Source: Methylotenera sp. (GTDB lineage: Bacteria > Pseudomonadota > Gammaproteobacteria > Burkholderiales > Methylophilaceae). Taken from it: a stretch of 64,000 nt of DNA. The translations under genes and the position numbers were made by a program. Of this stretch, positions 36,874 to 46,294 are shown one piece after another (the first letter of the stretch is position 1; each line of letters starts with the position of its first letter). Under the pieces are notes generated by a model. It was not told where the DNA came from and searched no databases. It worked only from the letters and a program-made list of their open reading frames with translations. Where the stretch lies: NCBI GenBank assembly GCA_002928535.1, contig PERG01000012.1, positions 1 to 64,000 of the forward strand. Direction: 5' to 3'.

Positions 36874-37675
36874 CTTTCTGGGCGGGTATAGGTTCTGGTT
36901 GCGCTAAATTATGGGGCGCTAAATCGGTTTGGACGGACCATTCAATATCACTCGCAGATTGCAGGTTTGTTAAAGCGGGGAGGGAATCGGTGGTTTTCAC
37001 ATGACTAGTTTCTACTACATTGATACTGATTACATTTGCTGCAGGCGTTGTCGTCGTTACGGCCGCGCTAGTGGCTGAATCACTATGCGCTTGATTGCCT
37101 TCCAGGGCATGATGAATCTGCTGTAATAGAAAACTGGTGGATTCACGTCCTAGCTTGGATTCGCGCATCGCCATGTGCCAACTGGAAATGCAGTTGCGAA
37201 GCTCTATTTCATTATTGCATGCGCTGATACGTGCCCTGATACCACGACCCATCAACCCTAAGTAATCATCCGTAGCTTCAACCAGAATTGTTTTCACTGC
37301 TTCAATAGTGGCTGAATTGACGATGGTATTAACGTTTTCAGTCTGGAAAAACGACATCGTTGTGAGCGATGCCACAGAAAAATCAGCCGCTGGAGATGCT
37401 GTAAGAGTAGGGGAAGCTGACGTATCTACTAGGCTAATGCTGGTTTCAGTAAGGGCTGGTGTGGTGCTGGTATAAGCTTTGGTAGGGTTAATGTATCCGC
37501 CCGCTTTCAGCTTTTCCAGCATTTCAATCAGATGTTCTTTTTTAAAAAACTTTTCCAGATCATCTAAATCGCGGATGCCATTTACCAGCAGAAGCACCTG
37601 ACGTTCTCTGACGTTGAGCGTGCGCTTATTATTAGTAAATTCGGTATAACCCCGTGCAGACTTTTCGTAGACCAT
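36827..37675 (-). CDS. Uncharacterised protein with N-terminal winged-helix-like segment
   Basis: 282 residues, no signal peptide. Residues about 10-65 (LNVRERQVLLLVNGIRDLDD, then LIEMLEKLKAGGYI) look like a winged-helix segment common at the start of uncharacterised betaproteobacterial proteins. Residues about 75-110 are a Thr/Ser/Ala linker, about 120-195 a helical domain (ILVEATDDYLGLMGRGIRAR, SSWHMAMRESKLG), and the rest is low complexity. I do not know its function. It overlaps the hydrolase gene tail-to-tail by 47 bp; both frames look coding, so the overlap is probably real. Confidence 0.65.
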   Translation of the reverse strand: MVYEKSARGYTEFTNNKRTLNVRERQVLLLVNGIRDLDDLEKFFKKEHLIEMLEKLKAGGYINPTKAYTSTTPALTETSISLVDTSASPTLTASPAADFSVASLTTMSFFQTENVNTIVNSATIEAVKTILVEATDDYLGLMGRGIRARISACNNEIELRNCISSWHMAMRESKLGRESTSFLLQQIHHALEGNQAHSDSATSAAVTTTTPAANVISINVVETSHVKTTDSLPALTNLQSASDIEWSVQTDLAPHNLAQPEPIPAQKVNALEPLGFLKSAFG

Positions 37676-37795
37676 AGCATTCTCGTATAGAAAATTTAAT
37701 GGATATCCTACAAAGGTTTTGTGACATTACAATTTCATAAATATTACGATTAAAAATGTCAGGTCTGTGGGGGATGACTTAATACGCTGTTCAAA

Positions 37796-38317
37796 TTAAT
37801 AGTCATGCGCAGCATGTGGATGATGAACGCTGGATTCCTGGGCGATGATTTCTTTAGCACTTGGCCAGCCCTCTACCGCACGCTTGATTGCCAGTTTAGT
37901 GGCTTCATAATTCCAGTCTTGGATTTTGGTGGCATCTTCGGCATCCCAGTGGATAAATACCCCTATGCAGATAAAGATATCATCGGCTTCTTCCATGGGA
38001 ATGATGCCTTCTTTAACTGAATCTGATACGGCTTTTGCCACGCCAGGTTGGGCCACGCCAAACATTTGCACGGCTTGTTTCCCATTTTTAATATCAACTT
38101 TATTGAACATGACTGTGGCTGGTTTTGCCATATAATTCGGCGCCACCATCGCTAACAAAGCATTGTTCCCGTGCTTTTGATTTGTCAGGGTCAAACAAAA
38201 TGCCGTATCTACGGCACTGCCGCGCGGTCCCATAATTAAATCTACATGCGCGACTTCATTCCCTTCACCCACCATTGCTTCGCCTACCAAAACTTTGTTG
38301 ATTTTTAATGCACTCAT
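37796..38317 (-). CDS. fae: Formaldehyde-activating enzyme (Fae)
   Basis: 173 residues, the family length. The core motifs [20 protein letters not shown] (with the His proposed as catalytic base), [38 protein letters not shown] and [15 protein letters not shown] are all present. Fae condenses formaldehyde with tetrahydromethanopterin to give methylene-H4MPT, the first step of formaldehyde oxidation in methylotrophs. Some positions differ from the best-known Fae ([13 protein letters not shown]), so this may be one of several paralogues. No other C1 genes are next to it; it is flanked by an unknown gene and a diguanylate cyclase, so it is probably monocistronic. Confidence 0.93.
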   Translation of the reverse strand: MSALKINKVLVGEAMVGEGNEVAHVDLIMGPRGSAVDTAFCLTLTNQKHGNNALLAMVAPNYMAKPATVMFNKVDIKNGKQAVQMFGVAQPGVAKAVSDSVKEGIIPMEEADDIFICIGVFIHWDAEDATKIQDWNYEATKLAIKRAVEGWPSAKEIIAQESSVHHPHAAHDY

Positions 38318-38417
38318 CTCAAACCTTTCTGTTTCTCACTTAGCGTGAAAGCTAACAAGTTTTCCCAGCTTGTATGATGGATATGACAATACAATTAATA
38401 GAGTTAGTTTATTGACA

Positions 38418-39905
38418 TTAAGTGGCGCCTGGGGACGCTAGCATGACCTGGTTTCGCCCAGCGCCCTTAGCGCGGTATAGGGCAGTATCTGCCGCCTTCA
38501 TTAATGCGACAGCGGTATCGCCGTCTTGTGGATACTCAGAAACACCTAGCGAAGCAGTAACCCCATTTAAGTTTTTACCCTGGTACACAAACTCATGCTG
38601 TTCAATCGCGGCGCGCATGCTTTCTGCACGCATGGCGGCTATTTCTTTAGAAGCCCCCGGCATTACCAGCACTAACTCCTCACCGCCAAAACGACAGGCA
38701 ATATCGCCGCTTCTAAGTTTGGATCGCAATAGTTCGGCAATTTCTACCAGCACAAAGTCACCCGCGTCATGCCCATGCGTATCGTTGTATTGTTTAAAGT
38801 GATCGATATCGATCATGATAAAACCAAGACGCTGGTCGGAGCGCTTGCCATTGCTGAGTTCTCGGGCAAGCGTTTCTTCCAGATAGCGACGGTTAAATAA
38901 TTTAGTGAGAGGGTCACGCACAGAGCGATTGCGCAAGGCTTCGCGGAGTTTCAAGCTCACAAGGGCCATGGCCAGGTTATCCGCCGCCATTGCAATCAGG
39001 CGCGTGCGGGATTCTTTAGACGTGCGTAATTTACTTTTATCGTATGACACATTGGAGGAACCTAATGTGACCGTGAGCACCCCGATCATTTCGCCCTGGG
39101 CGATCACTGGGGCGCACACATAACCATCTTTGCAGTGGCCGTGAATATGGTTGCAAACAATCACATCATCTACGCCATCCACTACATGCACTTTGCCTTG
39201 ACGCAATCCCCAGCAATCATCAGGTGAGATCGTAGGTTGAGATAAGCTTTCGTCATCGCCCCATCTTGCAGCGGTTTCCACCATGCTATGGGCTTCATCA
39301 AATAAGTACAGCACACCGGAATAGTCTGCAAAAATCTTTTTTGCGTAGTGTTCAATAATCGGATGGGTTTCATCGAGGGAAAGGCATACTTGCAAGTACG
39401 AGTTCAACTCATTGATGAACTGCATTTCCTTGTTATGTTGGGTGAGTTCCAGTTGGGAAAGACGTAATTGATCCTCATGATTTTTGCGATCTGTCACGTC
39501 GCTGGATGAGCCGATGAATCCGGCAAATTTACCGTCTTTATTCAGGTAAGGTTCACCCGTATCCAGCACATAACGGTATTGGCCATCAGCGCGACGTAAA
39601 CGGTATTCCATCTGAAACGAAGTATGGTCTACAAAAGCATCATTGAATGTCTTCATGCAGTGATCAAAATCATCCGGGTGCAAAGCTTGGACCCAGGCAT
39701 CACTGGCTAAGGGCTTGTGGTCAGATGAGCCGCTGATGAACTTCTTCCACTTTAAGTTGGTGAACACCACTTTTCCCTCGGCATTCGTCAGCCATAGCAT
39801 GACGGGGGCATCTTCAGCAACGATACGGAAATCAGTACTTTCTAGAACAGCAAGGGGATTTGAAATATCGTTTTTGCTTGTAGGGGCAATTTTATTTTTA
39901 TCCAC
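38418..39905 (-). CDS. PAS-GAF diguanylate cyclase
   Basis: 495 residues. PAS (about 20-140, VFTNLKWKKFISGSSDHKP and GFIGSSSDVTDRK at its end), GAF (about 165-320) with a Cys/His-containing loop CNHIHGHCKDGYVCAP, and GGDEF (about 335-490). The active motif is ACRFGGEELVLVMP (GGEEL, a functional variant) with the inhibitory RxxD site (RSGD) five residues earlier. It would make c-di-GMP in response to signals at PAS/GAF. No EAL domain. It is monocistronic, about 100 bp upstream of fae on the same strand, with no sign of coupling. Confidence 0.9.
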   Translation of the reverse strand: MDKNKIAPTSKNDISNPLAVLESTDFRIVAEDAPVMLWLTNAEGKVVFTNLKWKKFISGSSDHKPLASDAWVQALHPDDFDHCMKTFNDAFVDHTSFQMEYRLRRADGQYRYVLDTGEPYLNKDGKFAGFIGSSSDVTDRKNHEDQLRLSQLELTQHNKEMQFINELNSYLQVCLSLDETHPIIEHYAKKIFADYSGVLYLFDEAHSMVETAARWGDDESLSQPTISPDDCWGLRQGKVHVVDGVDDVIVCNHIHGHCKDGYVCAPVIAQGEMIGVLTVTLGSSNVSYDKSKLRTSKESRTRLIAMAADNLAMALVSLKLREALRNRSVRDPLTKLFNRRYLEETLARELSNGKRSDQRLGFIMIDIDHFKQYNDTHGHDAGDFVLVEIAELLRSKLRSGDIACRFGGEELVLVMPGASKEIAAMRAESMRAAIEQHEFVYQGKNLNGVTASLGVSEYPQDGDTAVALMKAADTALYRAKGAGRNQVMLASPGAT

Positions 39906-40076
39906 AATCGACTTCCTAACATAAAGTTAACGAAACTAAAAAGTAGGGATGAGAAAATTGAAAAGGCATTCTTTCAATCTCACAGTATCAGCTAGCCTGT
40001 AATTGATTAAGCGCTTTAATTACTATAACCACAAGGGATAATCGCTTAACCGCCATTTTAAATAGGCTAAGCCAGA

Positions 40077-40508
40077 TTAATAACTGGTATCACTATCAGT
40101 ACGGGGGTCAGTGCCATGCAGGTAGTACCAAGCATTTTCGATGCGGACAAACTGGCTTAGTTCATGAAGCCGTTCTGCTTTCCCGCCGACTTTGTAGCGT
40201 GCTATAAAGTTAACGGTTGCCGTGGTTTCGCTGGTTGTGGCTTGTTTAACTTGCAGGCCCAGCCATTTGATCGCTTGATCTTCGCTTAGGTTCAGGGTGA
40301 GGGGACGGGTGTCTGGATGCCAGGTTTGCAATAGATAGGGCGCAAGCCCAAGTGTGTAAGCGGTATAGCGCGAACGCATAAGGACTTCTGCAGTTGGCGC
40401 CAAAAGACCTAAGTGATAGGGTTCGCAGCAGGTTTTGTAAGACTTGCCACTTTCACAAGGGCAAAGTGCATCCAGTGCTTTTTTAGAAGATGGATGTTTC
40501 TTTGCCAT
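40077..40508 (-). CDS. ychJ: YchJ-family SEC-C motif protein
   Basis: 143 residues. The N-terminal SEC-C zinc motif is visible as CPCESGKSYKTCCEPYH (about 17-33), followed by VLMRSRYTAYTLG and the NTF2-like UPF0225 body ending in WYYLHGT. The family is widespread but its function is poorly known. It starts 20 bp downstream of prfC on the same strand and may be co-transcribed with it. Confidence 0.88.
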   Translation of the reverse strand: MAKKHPSSKKALDALCPCESGKSYKTCCEPYHLGLLAPTAEVLMRSRYTAYTLGLAPYLLQTWHPDTRPLTLNLSEDQAIKWLGLQVKQATTSETTATVNFIARYKVGGKAERLHELSQFVRIENAWYYLHGTDPRTDSDTSY

Positions 40509-40528
40509 AGAATTTAGATGGCAATCGC

Positions 40529-42100
40529 TTAGATAAGCTCGCGCGTTTCTAAAAACTCAATATCGGGGTAACGCTCTTGCGCCATCTGTAAGTTCACCCG
40601 GTTCGGTGCTAGATAGACGTATTCGTCATTGCCATCGAGGCCAACGTTGAAACCATATTTATCGGCAATGGCGCGCAGGTCTGAATCTTTGCCACGCAGC
40701 CAGCGCGCGGTATAGCAATCGTAGGGTTCAAAGACCATATCGACACTGTATTCATGCTCCAGGCGATGGGCCACCACATCAAACTGCAGCATACCAACTG
40801 CCCCTAGAATTAAATCATTTGATAGCAAAGGTTTGAATAACTGTGCAGCACCTTCTTCAGCGAGCTGTTTCAAGCCGATCTGCAACTGCTTCATCTTCAT
40901 CGGGTTTTTGATCCGCGCGCGGCGGAAATGCTCAGGCGCAAAGGACGGAATACCGGTGAACTTGAGTGCTTCGCCTTCGCTGAAGGTGTCGCCTACTTTA
41001 ATCGTGCCGTGATTCGGAATGCCGATAATATCGCCGGAATAGGCTTCATCCATGGTGGTACGGTCTTGCGCCATAAAGGTAATGGCATTATTCACCGCCA
41101 TAAGCTTGCCAGTAGAAATTTGCTTGATCTTCATGCCGCGTTCGAAGCGGCCGGAACAAACGCGCAGGAACGCGATACGGTCGCGGTGTTTGGGGTCCAT
41201 ATTGGCTTGGATCTTGAATACAAAACCGGAGAATTTGGTCTCGTCAGGCGCGACTACCCTGCTTGCAGTATTGCGTGGCAACGGCGCAGGGGAGAGCTCG
41301 ACTACGGCATCTAACAGTGACTGCACGCCAAAGTTATTGATGGAGGAACCGAAAAATACCGGTGTTTGTTTACCGCTTAAATAACGTTGGGCATCAAACG
41401 CATGCGAAGCACCACGCACGAGCTCGATGTCAATACGCAAATCTTCTGCTTGTTTGCCTAATAACTCATCCAGACGGGGATTATCCAGGCCCTGAATGAT
41501 CTCGGAAGTACCTTTTTCGGCACGTGGATCAAAGAATGAAATGCTGTCGGTATAGAGGTTATAAACACCGCGGAAACTTTTACCCATGCCGATCGGCCAG
41601 GTCATGGGCGCGCATTCCATGCCCAGGGTAGACTCGATTTCATCCAGCAACTCAATGGGCGCGCGGCTTTCACGGTCCAGCTTGTTGATGAACGTGATAA
41701 TCGGTGTATCGCGCATGCGGCACACGTTGAGAAGCTTGATGGTCTGTGCTTCCACGCCATTCACAGAGTCGATCACCATCACGGCGGAATCGACGGCGGT
41801 CAGCGTTCTATAGGTATCTTCCGAGAAGTCGTCATGGCCCGGAGTATCGAGCAAATTAATCATATGCTCACGATAGGGGAACTGCATGACGGAAGAAGTC
41901 ACGGAAATACCGCGTTGCTTTTCCAGCTCCATCCAGTCGGATGTTGCATGCCGTGAGGCTTTGCGCCCGCGAACTTCACCGGCGACCTGGATCGCACCGC
42001 CGAACCATAGTAACTTCTCTGTAAGCGTAGTTTTACCGGCATCCGGATGGGAAATAATGGCAAAGGTACGGCGGCGGGTAATTTCTTGAGGCAATGACAT
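40529..42100 (-). CDS. prfC: Peptide chain release factor 3
   Basis: 523 residues, a translational GTPase that recycles RF1/RF2 from the ribosome. The G1 motif is [16 protein letters not shown]3 [16 protein letters not shown] and G4 NKLDRE. Domain 2 and the RF3-specific C-terminal part ([20 protein letters not shown]) are complete. ATG 42100 is in the expected place, with [16 protein letters not shown] as N-terminus. The 187-bp upstream gap holds a tandem repeat and the microprotein gene coupled to eptA. Confidence 0.97.
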   Translation of the reverse strand: MSLPQEITRRRTFAIISHPDAGKTTLTEKLLWFGGAIQVAGEVRGRKASRHATSDWMELEKQRGISVTSSVMQFPYREHMINLLDTPGHDDFSEDTYRTLTAVDSAVMVIDSVNGVEAQTIKLLNVCRMRDTPIITFINKLDRESRAPIELLDEIESTLGMECAPMTWPIGMGKSFRGVYNLYTDSISFFDPRAEKGTSEIIQGLDNPRLDELLGKQAEDLRIDIELVRGASHAFDAQRYLSGKQTPVFFGSSINNFGVQSLLDAVVELSPAPLPRNTASRVVAPDETKFSGFVFKIQANMDPKHRDRIAFLRVCSGRFERGMKIKQISTGKLMAVNNAITFMAQDRTTMDEAYSGDIIGIPNHGTIKVGDTFSEGEALKFTGIPSFAPEHFRRARIKNPMKMKQLQIGLKQLAEEGAAQLFKPLLSNDLILGAVGMLQFDVVAHRLEHEYSVDMVFEPYDCYTARWLRGKDSDLRAIADKYGFNVGLDGNDEYVYLAPNRVNLQMAQERYPDIEFLETRELI

Positions 42101-42204
42101 GGCGTGCTTTAAGGCGAATTTAGTAAAGGCGCCATTTTACCCGAAATCCAGCACTCGGCCTAAAGCGCAAAGATGCAAGGCTTGAACTTAAGTTTATCTT
42201 CGCC

Positions 42205-42238
42205 AGGCTTATTTCCGCATTAGGCTTATTTCCGCATT
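42205..42238. repeat. Tandem duplication of a 17-bp unit
   Basis: AGGCTTATTTCCGCATT occurs twice head to tail with no difference. On the minus strand each unit contains ATGCGGAAATAA, so the copy nearer eptA supplies the last codons and stop of the microprotein gene and the second copy follows the stop. Confidence 0.85.
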
Positions 42239-42291
42239 AAACACCAGGCGACCAAAAAGAATATGATTAGAACAAGCAAGCCTTCCATCAT
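42226..42291 (-). CDS. Candidate 20-21 aa single-helix membrane microprotein coupled to eptA
   Basis: The ATG at 42291-42289 overlaps the eptA TGA as ATGA, and a second ATG follows at once. AAGGA lies three bases before the first ATG and six before the second, a good ribosome site for the second. The product is one hydrophobic helix (GLLVLIIFFLVAWC) with an acidic residue before it and a basic end (MRK), the layout of known bacterial membrane microproteins. It ends with TAA inside a duplicated 17-bp unit. It could act on EptA or the membrane. Below normal annotation length; translation is not proven. Confidence 0.5.
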   Translation of the reverse strand: MMEGLLVLIIFFLVAWCLMRK

Positions 42292-43994
42292 TTTTCCTTG
42301 GCAGATAACGTTACCGGGCTTAGCTTAATAGGCGGCGCTGCTTGGGTCTTAACGGCTTTTTGCAGATGATGGTTTTGCAATAGTATACTTTTTTTAGCTT
42401 CGCACATTTTGGCATCCAGCTCATACGCTACCAGTAAGGTACAGAACACATCATCATGACTGAGCGGATGATGTGTATAAGGTTTGATCTGGTCCATACT
42501 GTAATCAAAATGCTGACCAGCCCAAACAATGGCTGGGATATGCGTTTGTTCTTTCGGCGCAATGAGGTAAGGCGCAGCATGTAGGTAAACTCCATGCTCA
42601 CCGAGCGACTCCCCATGGTCAGCCACATATAGCATGGCTGTCTCGTACTTATCGTCATATTTTTTCAGAAACTTAATGGTCTCGGACAAGAAGTAATCGG
42701 TATACAAAATTGCATTATCGTATGCATTGTCGATTTCCTGCTGGCTGCATTCGTTGAGTTCGCCGGTCTGGCAAGCTGGTGTGAAGCGTTCAAATGCTTT
42801 CGGGTAGCGGCGGTAATATTCTGGTCCGTGGTTACCCATCTGATGCAACACGATGAGCATATCCTTACCTTTTTTGGATGCAATGTACTGATCTAAACCA
42901 TTCAACATGCCAATATCACGACATTCGTCATCGCATACGGGATTCAAGGTCGGTGTCTTGAAATCTTCATATTCCACGCGTGTTGCCACACCTTTGGAAT
43001 CTGAATTGTTGTCGCGCCATAACACTTGAACGCCGTTATCGGTTAATACATCCAGTGCATCTTCCTGTTCCAGGGCCGCATCTTTATCGTAGTGTTCGCG
43101 GCCTAGTGATGAGAACATACACGGCACGGAAACGCCCGTTGAAGTACCGCAAGAAGTCACGTCTGTAAAACTTACGATGTCTTCCTTACTGAGCAAGGGA
43201 TTAGTTGTTCTGTGATAGCCGTTCAATGAAAAGCGGTCGGCACGGGCGGTTTCTCCAACCACCATGATGATCAATTCATGCTTGCCATCATCAGGATCGA
43301 CCAGTACTGCATCTTGCGCAATTTTATGTAAGACGAAGTTCTTGGTGGTATGCAGATGTTGCGTGACTACTTTAATGACGGAATAGGCGGGATAAGTCGG
43401 GTTGGCATAGAACCTGACGATTTTATGCTCACGGATAAAGCTGGCATAGCTCGCAGTAAATGGTGCTACCAGTAATATGAGCGAAGCTATTAAGGTTAGG
43501 ATCAATTTAAGTCTTGAACGCAGTTCTGTTTTAAGATCGCGCGTTTTAGGGCATAGCTTAAACACTATCCAGGCGGGTATAACGCCAAGAAATATGGTTC
43601 TGGCGATTAAACTGAAGGTCATTAAACCTGAAGCTTCGCGCATATCCGTTTGCAATACGTTGTCCAGCATCACGGTGTCGATGATCACACCAAAGTGATC
43701 CATGTAATAGGCCGATAAAGAGACCACAATCAAGAATATGGCCAGTATCCAGCGTGTGGCTCGCCCGAAACATATAACCAGAAAGAAAATGGCAGTGAGG
43801 ATGCTAAAGAATAGCGTTAATGAAATGAGGAAAGGTAAGTGCGTAGCGGATAGCGGATAGATTCTCAATATGCCCGCAAACAGCGCTTGGTTTCCTGTAA
43901 ACATCATGAAAATAACCACCATGAAAATCATGGTAGTTTGTTTTTTAATAACTGGGAAAGACCAGGAATTCTGCAAACGAAATAGTGCGGTCAT
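42288..43994 (-). CDS. eptA: EptA-type lipid A phosphoethanolamine transferase
   Basis: 568 residues. Five N-terminal membrane helices (to about 190) include YYMDHFGVIIDTVMLDNVLQTD, quoted here in part: FGVIIDTVMLDNVLQTD. The periplasmic alkaline-phosphatase-like domain has MVVGETARADRFSLNGY, the Thr nucleophile in TSCGTSTGVSVPCMFS, HQMGNHGPEYYRRY and YVADHGESLGEHG, the metal ligands. It transfers phosphoethanolamine from phosphatidylethanolamine to lipid A and can reduce sensitivity to cationic peptides. Six Cys in the soluble part suit disulphides. It appears monocistronic except for the coupled microprotein downstream. No PmrAB-like regulator is adjacent. Confidence 0.92.
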   Translation of the reverse strand: MTALFRLQNSWSFPVIKKQTTMIFMVVIFMMFTGNQALFAGILRIYPLSATHLPFLISLTLFFSILTAIFFLVICFGRATRWILAIFLIVVSLSAYYMDHFGVIIDTVMLDNVLQTDMREASGLMTFSLIARTIFLGVIPAWIVFKLCPKTRDLKTELRSRLKLILTLIASLILLVAPFTASYASFIREHKIVRFYANPTYPAYSVIKVVTQHLHTTKNFVLHKIAQDAVLVDPDDGKHELIIMVVGETARADRFSLNGYHRTTNPLLSKEDIVSFTDVTSCGTSTGVSVPCMFSSLGREHYDKDAALEQEDALDVLTDNGVQVLWRDNNSDSKGVATRVEYEDFKTPTLNPVCDDECRDIGMLNGLDQYIASKKGKDMLIVLHQMGNHGPEYYRRYPKAFERFTPACQTGELNECSQQEIDNAYDNAILYTDYFLSETIKFLKKYDDKYETAMLYVADHGESLGEHGVYLHAAPYLIAPKEQTHIPAIVWAGQHFDYSMDQIKPYTHHPLSHDDVFCTLLVAYELDAKMCEAKKSILLQNHHLQKAVKTQAAPPIKLSPVTLSAKEK

Positions 43995-44110
43995 GTAATT
44001 AACTACGTGAAGTAATTATGGAATGGTAACGCAAGTAAGCCCGCTACGATTTGATTTTAGTCATTCACTTTTATTAAAAGCACTAAAGGCAAGATTCAAC
44101 GAAGACTAGC

Positions 44111-44135
44111 CCAAGTAAGCGCATTGCTTACTTGG
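44111..44135 (-). terminator. Hairpin after acs, possible terminator
   Basis: CCAAGTAAGC and GCTTACTTGG are perfect 10-bp arms around GCATT, 13 bp after the acs stop. On the minus strand it is followed by GCTAGTCTTCGTTG, with no real T tract, so it may be a Rho-assisted end or a 3'-stabilising stem. Confidence 0.6.
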
Positions 44136-44148
44136 AAGCTTCTATAAG

Positions 44149-46125
44149 TTAGAGCACGGGTTGTTTAAGCTGTTCCAGAATTGCCGGATTATCCAACGTT
44201 GAAATGTCAGAGGTAATTTCTTCGCCTTTCGCCAAAGAGCGTAACAAGCGGCGCATGATTTTGCCGGAACGTGTTTTCGGTAAATTATCGCCGAAACGAA
44301 TTTCGTCAGGCTTAGCGATGGGCCCGATTTCTTTGCCTACCCAATCCCGCAGATTAGCCACAATTTTCTTGGCATCGTCACCTTCAGGGCGTTTGCCCTT
44401 CAATACTACATAGGCCACGATAGATTCGCCTTTAATATCATGCGGTTTGCCTACTACGGCGGCTTCAGCTACTAATGGATTTGATACCAATGCGGATTCA
44501 ATTTCCATGGTCCCCAGCCGATGGCCCGAAACATTTAATACATCATCAATGCGGCCCATAATAGTGAAATTACCAGTTTTGGCATCGCGCACGGCACCAT
44601 CGCCTGCCAGATAGGTTTTGCCACCTAAGTCAACTGGGTAATAACTAGACTTGAAGCGTTCTGGGTCATTATAAATAGTGCGGATCATCGAAGGCCATGG
44701 CTTTTTAATGACCAATAAACCACCCGTACCCCAAGGCACATCTTTACCTGTTTCGTCGACCACCTCGATATCAATACCGGGGAAAGGAAGTGTACATGAG
44801 CCGGGCACCAGTGGTGTTACGCCGGGCAATGGTGTGATCACATGACCGCCGGTTTCAGTCTGCCAGAACGTATCAGCGATCGGGCAGCGGCTGCCGCCTA
44901 CATTCTCGTAATACCACATCCATGCTTCAGGGTTGATCGGTTCGCCGACAGAGCCGAGTAAGCGTAAGCTGGATAAGTCGTAATTTTTAGGGTGTGTTTC
45001 AGGTGTGGTTTCCGCGGCTTTAATGAGTGAACGGATTGCCGTTGGCGCGGTATAGAAAATCGACACCTTATGTTTCTCAATCATTTTCCAGAAACGGCCA
45101 GCATCGGGGTAAGTCGGGATGCCTTCAAATACGACTTGGGTGGCACCCATGGCCAATGGGCCATATGCCACGTAGCTATGTCCTGTAATCCAACCCACGT
45201 CGGCCGTACACCAAAATACATCTTCGGGCTTCACATCAAAGGTCCAGCGCATGGTGTTCATGGCATGTAGCAGGTAACCGGCGGAGCTATGCTGCACGCC
45301 TTTCGGTTTACCGGTAGAACCCGAGGTGTAAAGTAGGAACAGTGGATGCTCGGCATTCACCATCACAGGTTCACAGGTATCCGCAACACCCTCCACCAGG
45401 TCATGCCACCAGATGTCGTTTTTATTCCAGGTAATATCCTGGCCAGTTTTTTTCAGTACTACGACTTGCTTGATGCTGTCACACCCGCCCATCGCCATGC
45501 CTTCATCCACCGCCGCTTTCAATGGCAAGGTTTTGCCGCCGCGGAACTGGCCGTCAGAAGTAATGACCGCTTCGGCACCAGCGTCAATAATGCGCTCGTG
45601 CAAACTTTTGGCTGAAAAGCCACCGAACACAACGGAATGAATCAGGCCCAAACGTGCACAAGCTTGCATGGCGACGATGGCTTCAATGCCCATTGGCAGG
45701 TAAATAATGACGCGTGCGCCAACTGGCAAACCAAGTTTTTTCAGGCCATTTGCAAATTGGCAAACGCGGTGATACAGCTCTTTATAGGTGACATTGATAG
45801 CACTGCCGTCATCTGCTTCAAAAATGATGGCGGTTTTATTGGGAATAGTCGCGAGGTGTTTATCCAGGCAGTTGACTGAAACATTCAGCTCGCCGTCTTC
45901 AAACCATTTGTAGAAGGGTGCATGGTCTTCGTTGAGGGTTTTAGTGAAAGGCTTATGCCATACCAATAACTCGCGCGCCAGCTTGGCCCAGAAGCCTTCG
46001 TAATCGCTAGCTGCTTCCGCACATAATTGTTGATAAGCCTGCATGCCTGAGACGTTGGCAGAGTTGACAAAATCCGTACTGGGTTCAAAAACGCGTGTTT
46101 CGGTTAAAACTGATTCAATCGACAT
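44149..46125 (-). CDS. acs: Acetyl-CoA synthetase
   Basis: 658 residues, typical length. Activates acetate to acetyl-CoA through acetyl-AMP. Motifs: the adenylation P-loop [17 protein letters not shown], the substrate region [34 protein letters not shown], the hinge [18 protein letters not shown] and the acetylation-regulated lysine in [15 protein letters not shown]. All are intact. It is divergent from glnE with 169 bp between them and stands alone. Confidence 0.97.
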   Translation of the reverse strand: MSIESVLTETRVFEPSTDFVNSANVSGMQAYQQLCAEAASDYEGFWAKLARELLVWHKPFTKTLNEDHAPFYKWFEDGELNVSVNCLDKHLATIPNKTAIIFEADDGSAINVTYKELYHRVCQFANGLKKLGLPVGARVIIYLPMGIEAIVAMQACARLGLIHSVVFGGFSAKSLHERIIDAGAEAVITSDGQFRGGKTLPLKAAVDEGMAMGGCDSIKQVVVLKKTGQDITWNKNDIWWHDLVEGVADTCEPVMVNAEHPLFLLYTSGSTGKPKGVQHSSAGYLLHAMNTMRWTFDVKPEDVFWCTADVGWITGHSYVAYGPLAMGATQVVFEGIPTYPDAGRFWKMIEKHKVSIFYTAPTAIRSLIKAAETTPETHPKNYDLSSLRLLGSVGEPINPEAWMWYYENVGGSRCPIADTFWQTETGGHVITPLPGVTPLVPGSCTLPFPGIDIEVVDETGKDVPWGTGGLLVIKKPWPSMIRTIYNDPERFKSSYYPVDLGGKTYLAGDGAVRDAKTGNFTIMGRIDDVLNVSGHRLGTMEIESALVSNPLVAEAAVVGKPHDIKGESIVAYVVLKGKRPEGDDAKKIVANLRDWVGKEIGPIAKPDEIRFGDNLPKTRSGKIMRRLLRSLAKGEEITSDISTLDNPAILEQLKQPVL

Positions 46126-46294
46126 GCAACTCCCCTAATGATGCTCAACGCACTTATAATAAATTTCGTGGTAATTAATTGCCCTTTGTTAATGAACTAG
46201 TGCTGTTGAACTAGCCAATCATTTTACTGACCATGTAGGCAATTAATTCGTTTATTTAATTTGTCATATTACCTTAAACCCAGCTTAAAAATCC

